DNA of 5,972 nt, from positions 1 through 5,972 of the forward strand of contig JAKAGH010000205.1 of the NCBI GenBank assembly GCA_021817645.1, in the 5' to 3' direction. A program made the translations under genes and the position numbers. The notes under the pieces are model-generated. The model ran no database searches. It was not told where the DNA came from and worked only from the letters and a program-made list of their open reading frames with translations. Shown here one piece after another: positions 5,257 through 5,972 of the stretch. Positions within the stretch are counted from its first letter, which is position 1. Each line of letters begins with the position of its first letter. The DNA is from Deltaproteobacteria bacterium. Its GTDB lineage: Bacteria > Desulfobacterota > Desulfobaccia > Desulfobaccales > 0-14-0-80-60-11.

Positions 5257-5972
5257 TTAGCAGCTGCCCCTTAAGGTCATGGCTTTCTCAGGACAGATCT
5301 CCTGACAGCAAAAGCAACTGATGCAAATATCGGGTTTCACCCGGGGGAGCGCATCCTCCAGGTACAGGGCCGAGGCCGGGCATTGCTCGATGCAGGTGCC
5401 GCAGCCGGTGCATAATTCGGGATCGGCCTGGGGGCGCAAAAGCGTGCGCTGGCAGATCGCCTCCTGGATGGTCTCGTTATTCAGAATCGCTTCCCCGCCC
5501 AAGGGCGGCAGTTTGAAATCGGGGATGGGTTGCAGCTCGCCCAGGACTTCGATCTGGCTGAGGTCGTAGTCGCCCAGACCCGCTTCCTTGGCCTTCCGGA
5601 GGAAGCGCAGCAACCCCGGTGCGCAGCCCATCATGGTGGCCATGACGGCATCCAGGGCCACGGCGTTGTCAGAGGCCAGGATCAGGCCGATCTCTCGCAA
5701 ATCGGGGCAAGCCGGACCATTGCCCTCCATGCCCACCACCGCGTCCATCAGAAAAAGGTCAGGCACCCGGAGCCGGAAGACGTCCACCACCATTTCGTGA
5801 AAGCGTTCGGGGTTGCCTGCCACCTGGTGCAGCTTGGCCTTCTGCGCGCCGGGCAAAAAACCGTAGCTGTTCTTGATGGCCCCGGTGATCACGGTCAAAC
5901 CGTGGGTCTTGAATTTGGGGAGACTGATGATAACATCCGCGTCCAGGACGATCCGGGAGAGGCTAACCGTAG
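5257..5972 (-). CDS. DUF362 domain protein with C-terminal 2[4Fe-4S] ferredoxin domain (N-terminus outside window)
   Basis: The frame is open from the right edge (first full codon at 5970) to a TAA at 5257-5259, giving 237 visible residues. The true start lies beyond the window; an in-frame TTG at 5898 is inside the conserved domain and is not the start. The DUF362 core is recognisable: DADVIISLPKFKTHGLTVIT, GAIKNSYGFLPGAQKAKLH, LFLMDAVVGMEGNGP and ASDNAVALDAVMATMMG. The last 55 residues hold two ferredoxin motifs, CTGCGTCIEQCP and CISCFCCQEICP, able to bind two 4Fe-4S clusters; the second has an extra Cys between its usual ligands. DUF362 proteins with this tail are common in anaerobes, but the family's biochemical function is not established. 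It is probably cytoplasmic with an electron-transfer role. It forms an operon with the PAS gene just downstream. Confidence 0.92.
   Translation of the reverse strand, partial: TVSLSRIVLDADVIISLPKFKTHGLTVITGAIKNSYGFLPGAQKAKLHQVAGNPERFHEMVVDVFRLRVPDLFLMDAVVGMEGNGPACPDLREIGLILASDNAVALDAVMATMMGCAPGLLRFLRKAKEAGLGDYDLSQIEVLGELQPIPDFKLPPLGGEAILNNETIQEAICQRTLLRPQADPELCTGCGTCIEQCPASALYLEDALPRVKPDICISCFCCQEICPEKAMTLRGSC

Overview
The window looks like chromosomal DNA of a fairly GC-rich anaerobic bacterium. The gene content (an HdrA-type flavin/iron-sulfur protein beside a MetF of the CRDRN type, a DUF362-ferredoxin protein, a Cache-type chemoreceptor) and the codon use suggest a Desulfobacterota-like sulfate reducer or syntroph. 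That taxonomic guess is inferred from gene content, not from a marker gene.

Left block (1-2501, all minus strand). Three tightly packed genes read leftward: a small, atypical receiver-domain protein (2501-2121), methylenetetrahydrofolate reductase MetF (2103-1231), and the first 404 residues of a large HdrA-like protein that runs off the left edge. The HdrA-like protein is a chimera. An HdrA FAD module and a ferredoxin-type 4Fe-4S motif are followed by a GltD/NfnL-like iron-sulfur and flavin module with an NAD(P)H-binding motif starting at the window edge. The arrangement suggests that MetF (one-carbon/Wood-Ljungdahl chemistry) exchanges electrons with a flavin/Fe-S protein that may couple NAD(P)H, ferredoxin and methylene-THF. 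The enzymology is inference; the domain order is read from the translation.

Central divergent intergenic region (2502-3065, 564 bp). It separates the minus-strand operon from a plus-strand chemoreceptor gene. It holds a CRP/FNR-family-like palindrome on the operon side, an AT-rich inverted repeat, a strong GC-rich hairpin with a T-rich flank on the minus strand, a cluster of GTTTAT half-sites, and a good sigma-28 (FliA)-type promoter about 185 bp before the chemoreceptor start. The leader after that promoter can fold into several small hairpins.

Chemoreceptor (3066-4745, plus). A two-TM methyl-accepting chemotaxis protein with a periplasmic Cache-like sensor, almost no HAMP domain, a canonical signalling tip, three consensus methylation sites and a C-terminal CheR/CheB tether ending in DFEEF. 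The sigma-28 promoter agrees with a flagellar/chemotaxis regulon member.

Right block (4804-5972, minus). A DUF362 protein with a C-terminal 2[4Fe-4S] ferredoxin domain enters from the right edge (its 5' end is outside the window). It is followed after only 3 bp, in the same reading frame, by a stand-alone PAS protein. This pair converges with the chemoreceptor, with 58 bp between them and no clear terminator hairpin. No RNA genes, insertion sequences or CRISPR arrays were seen.
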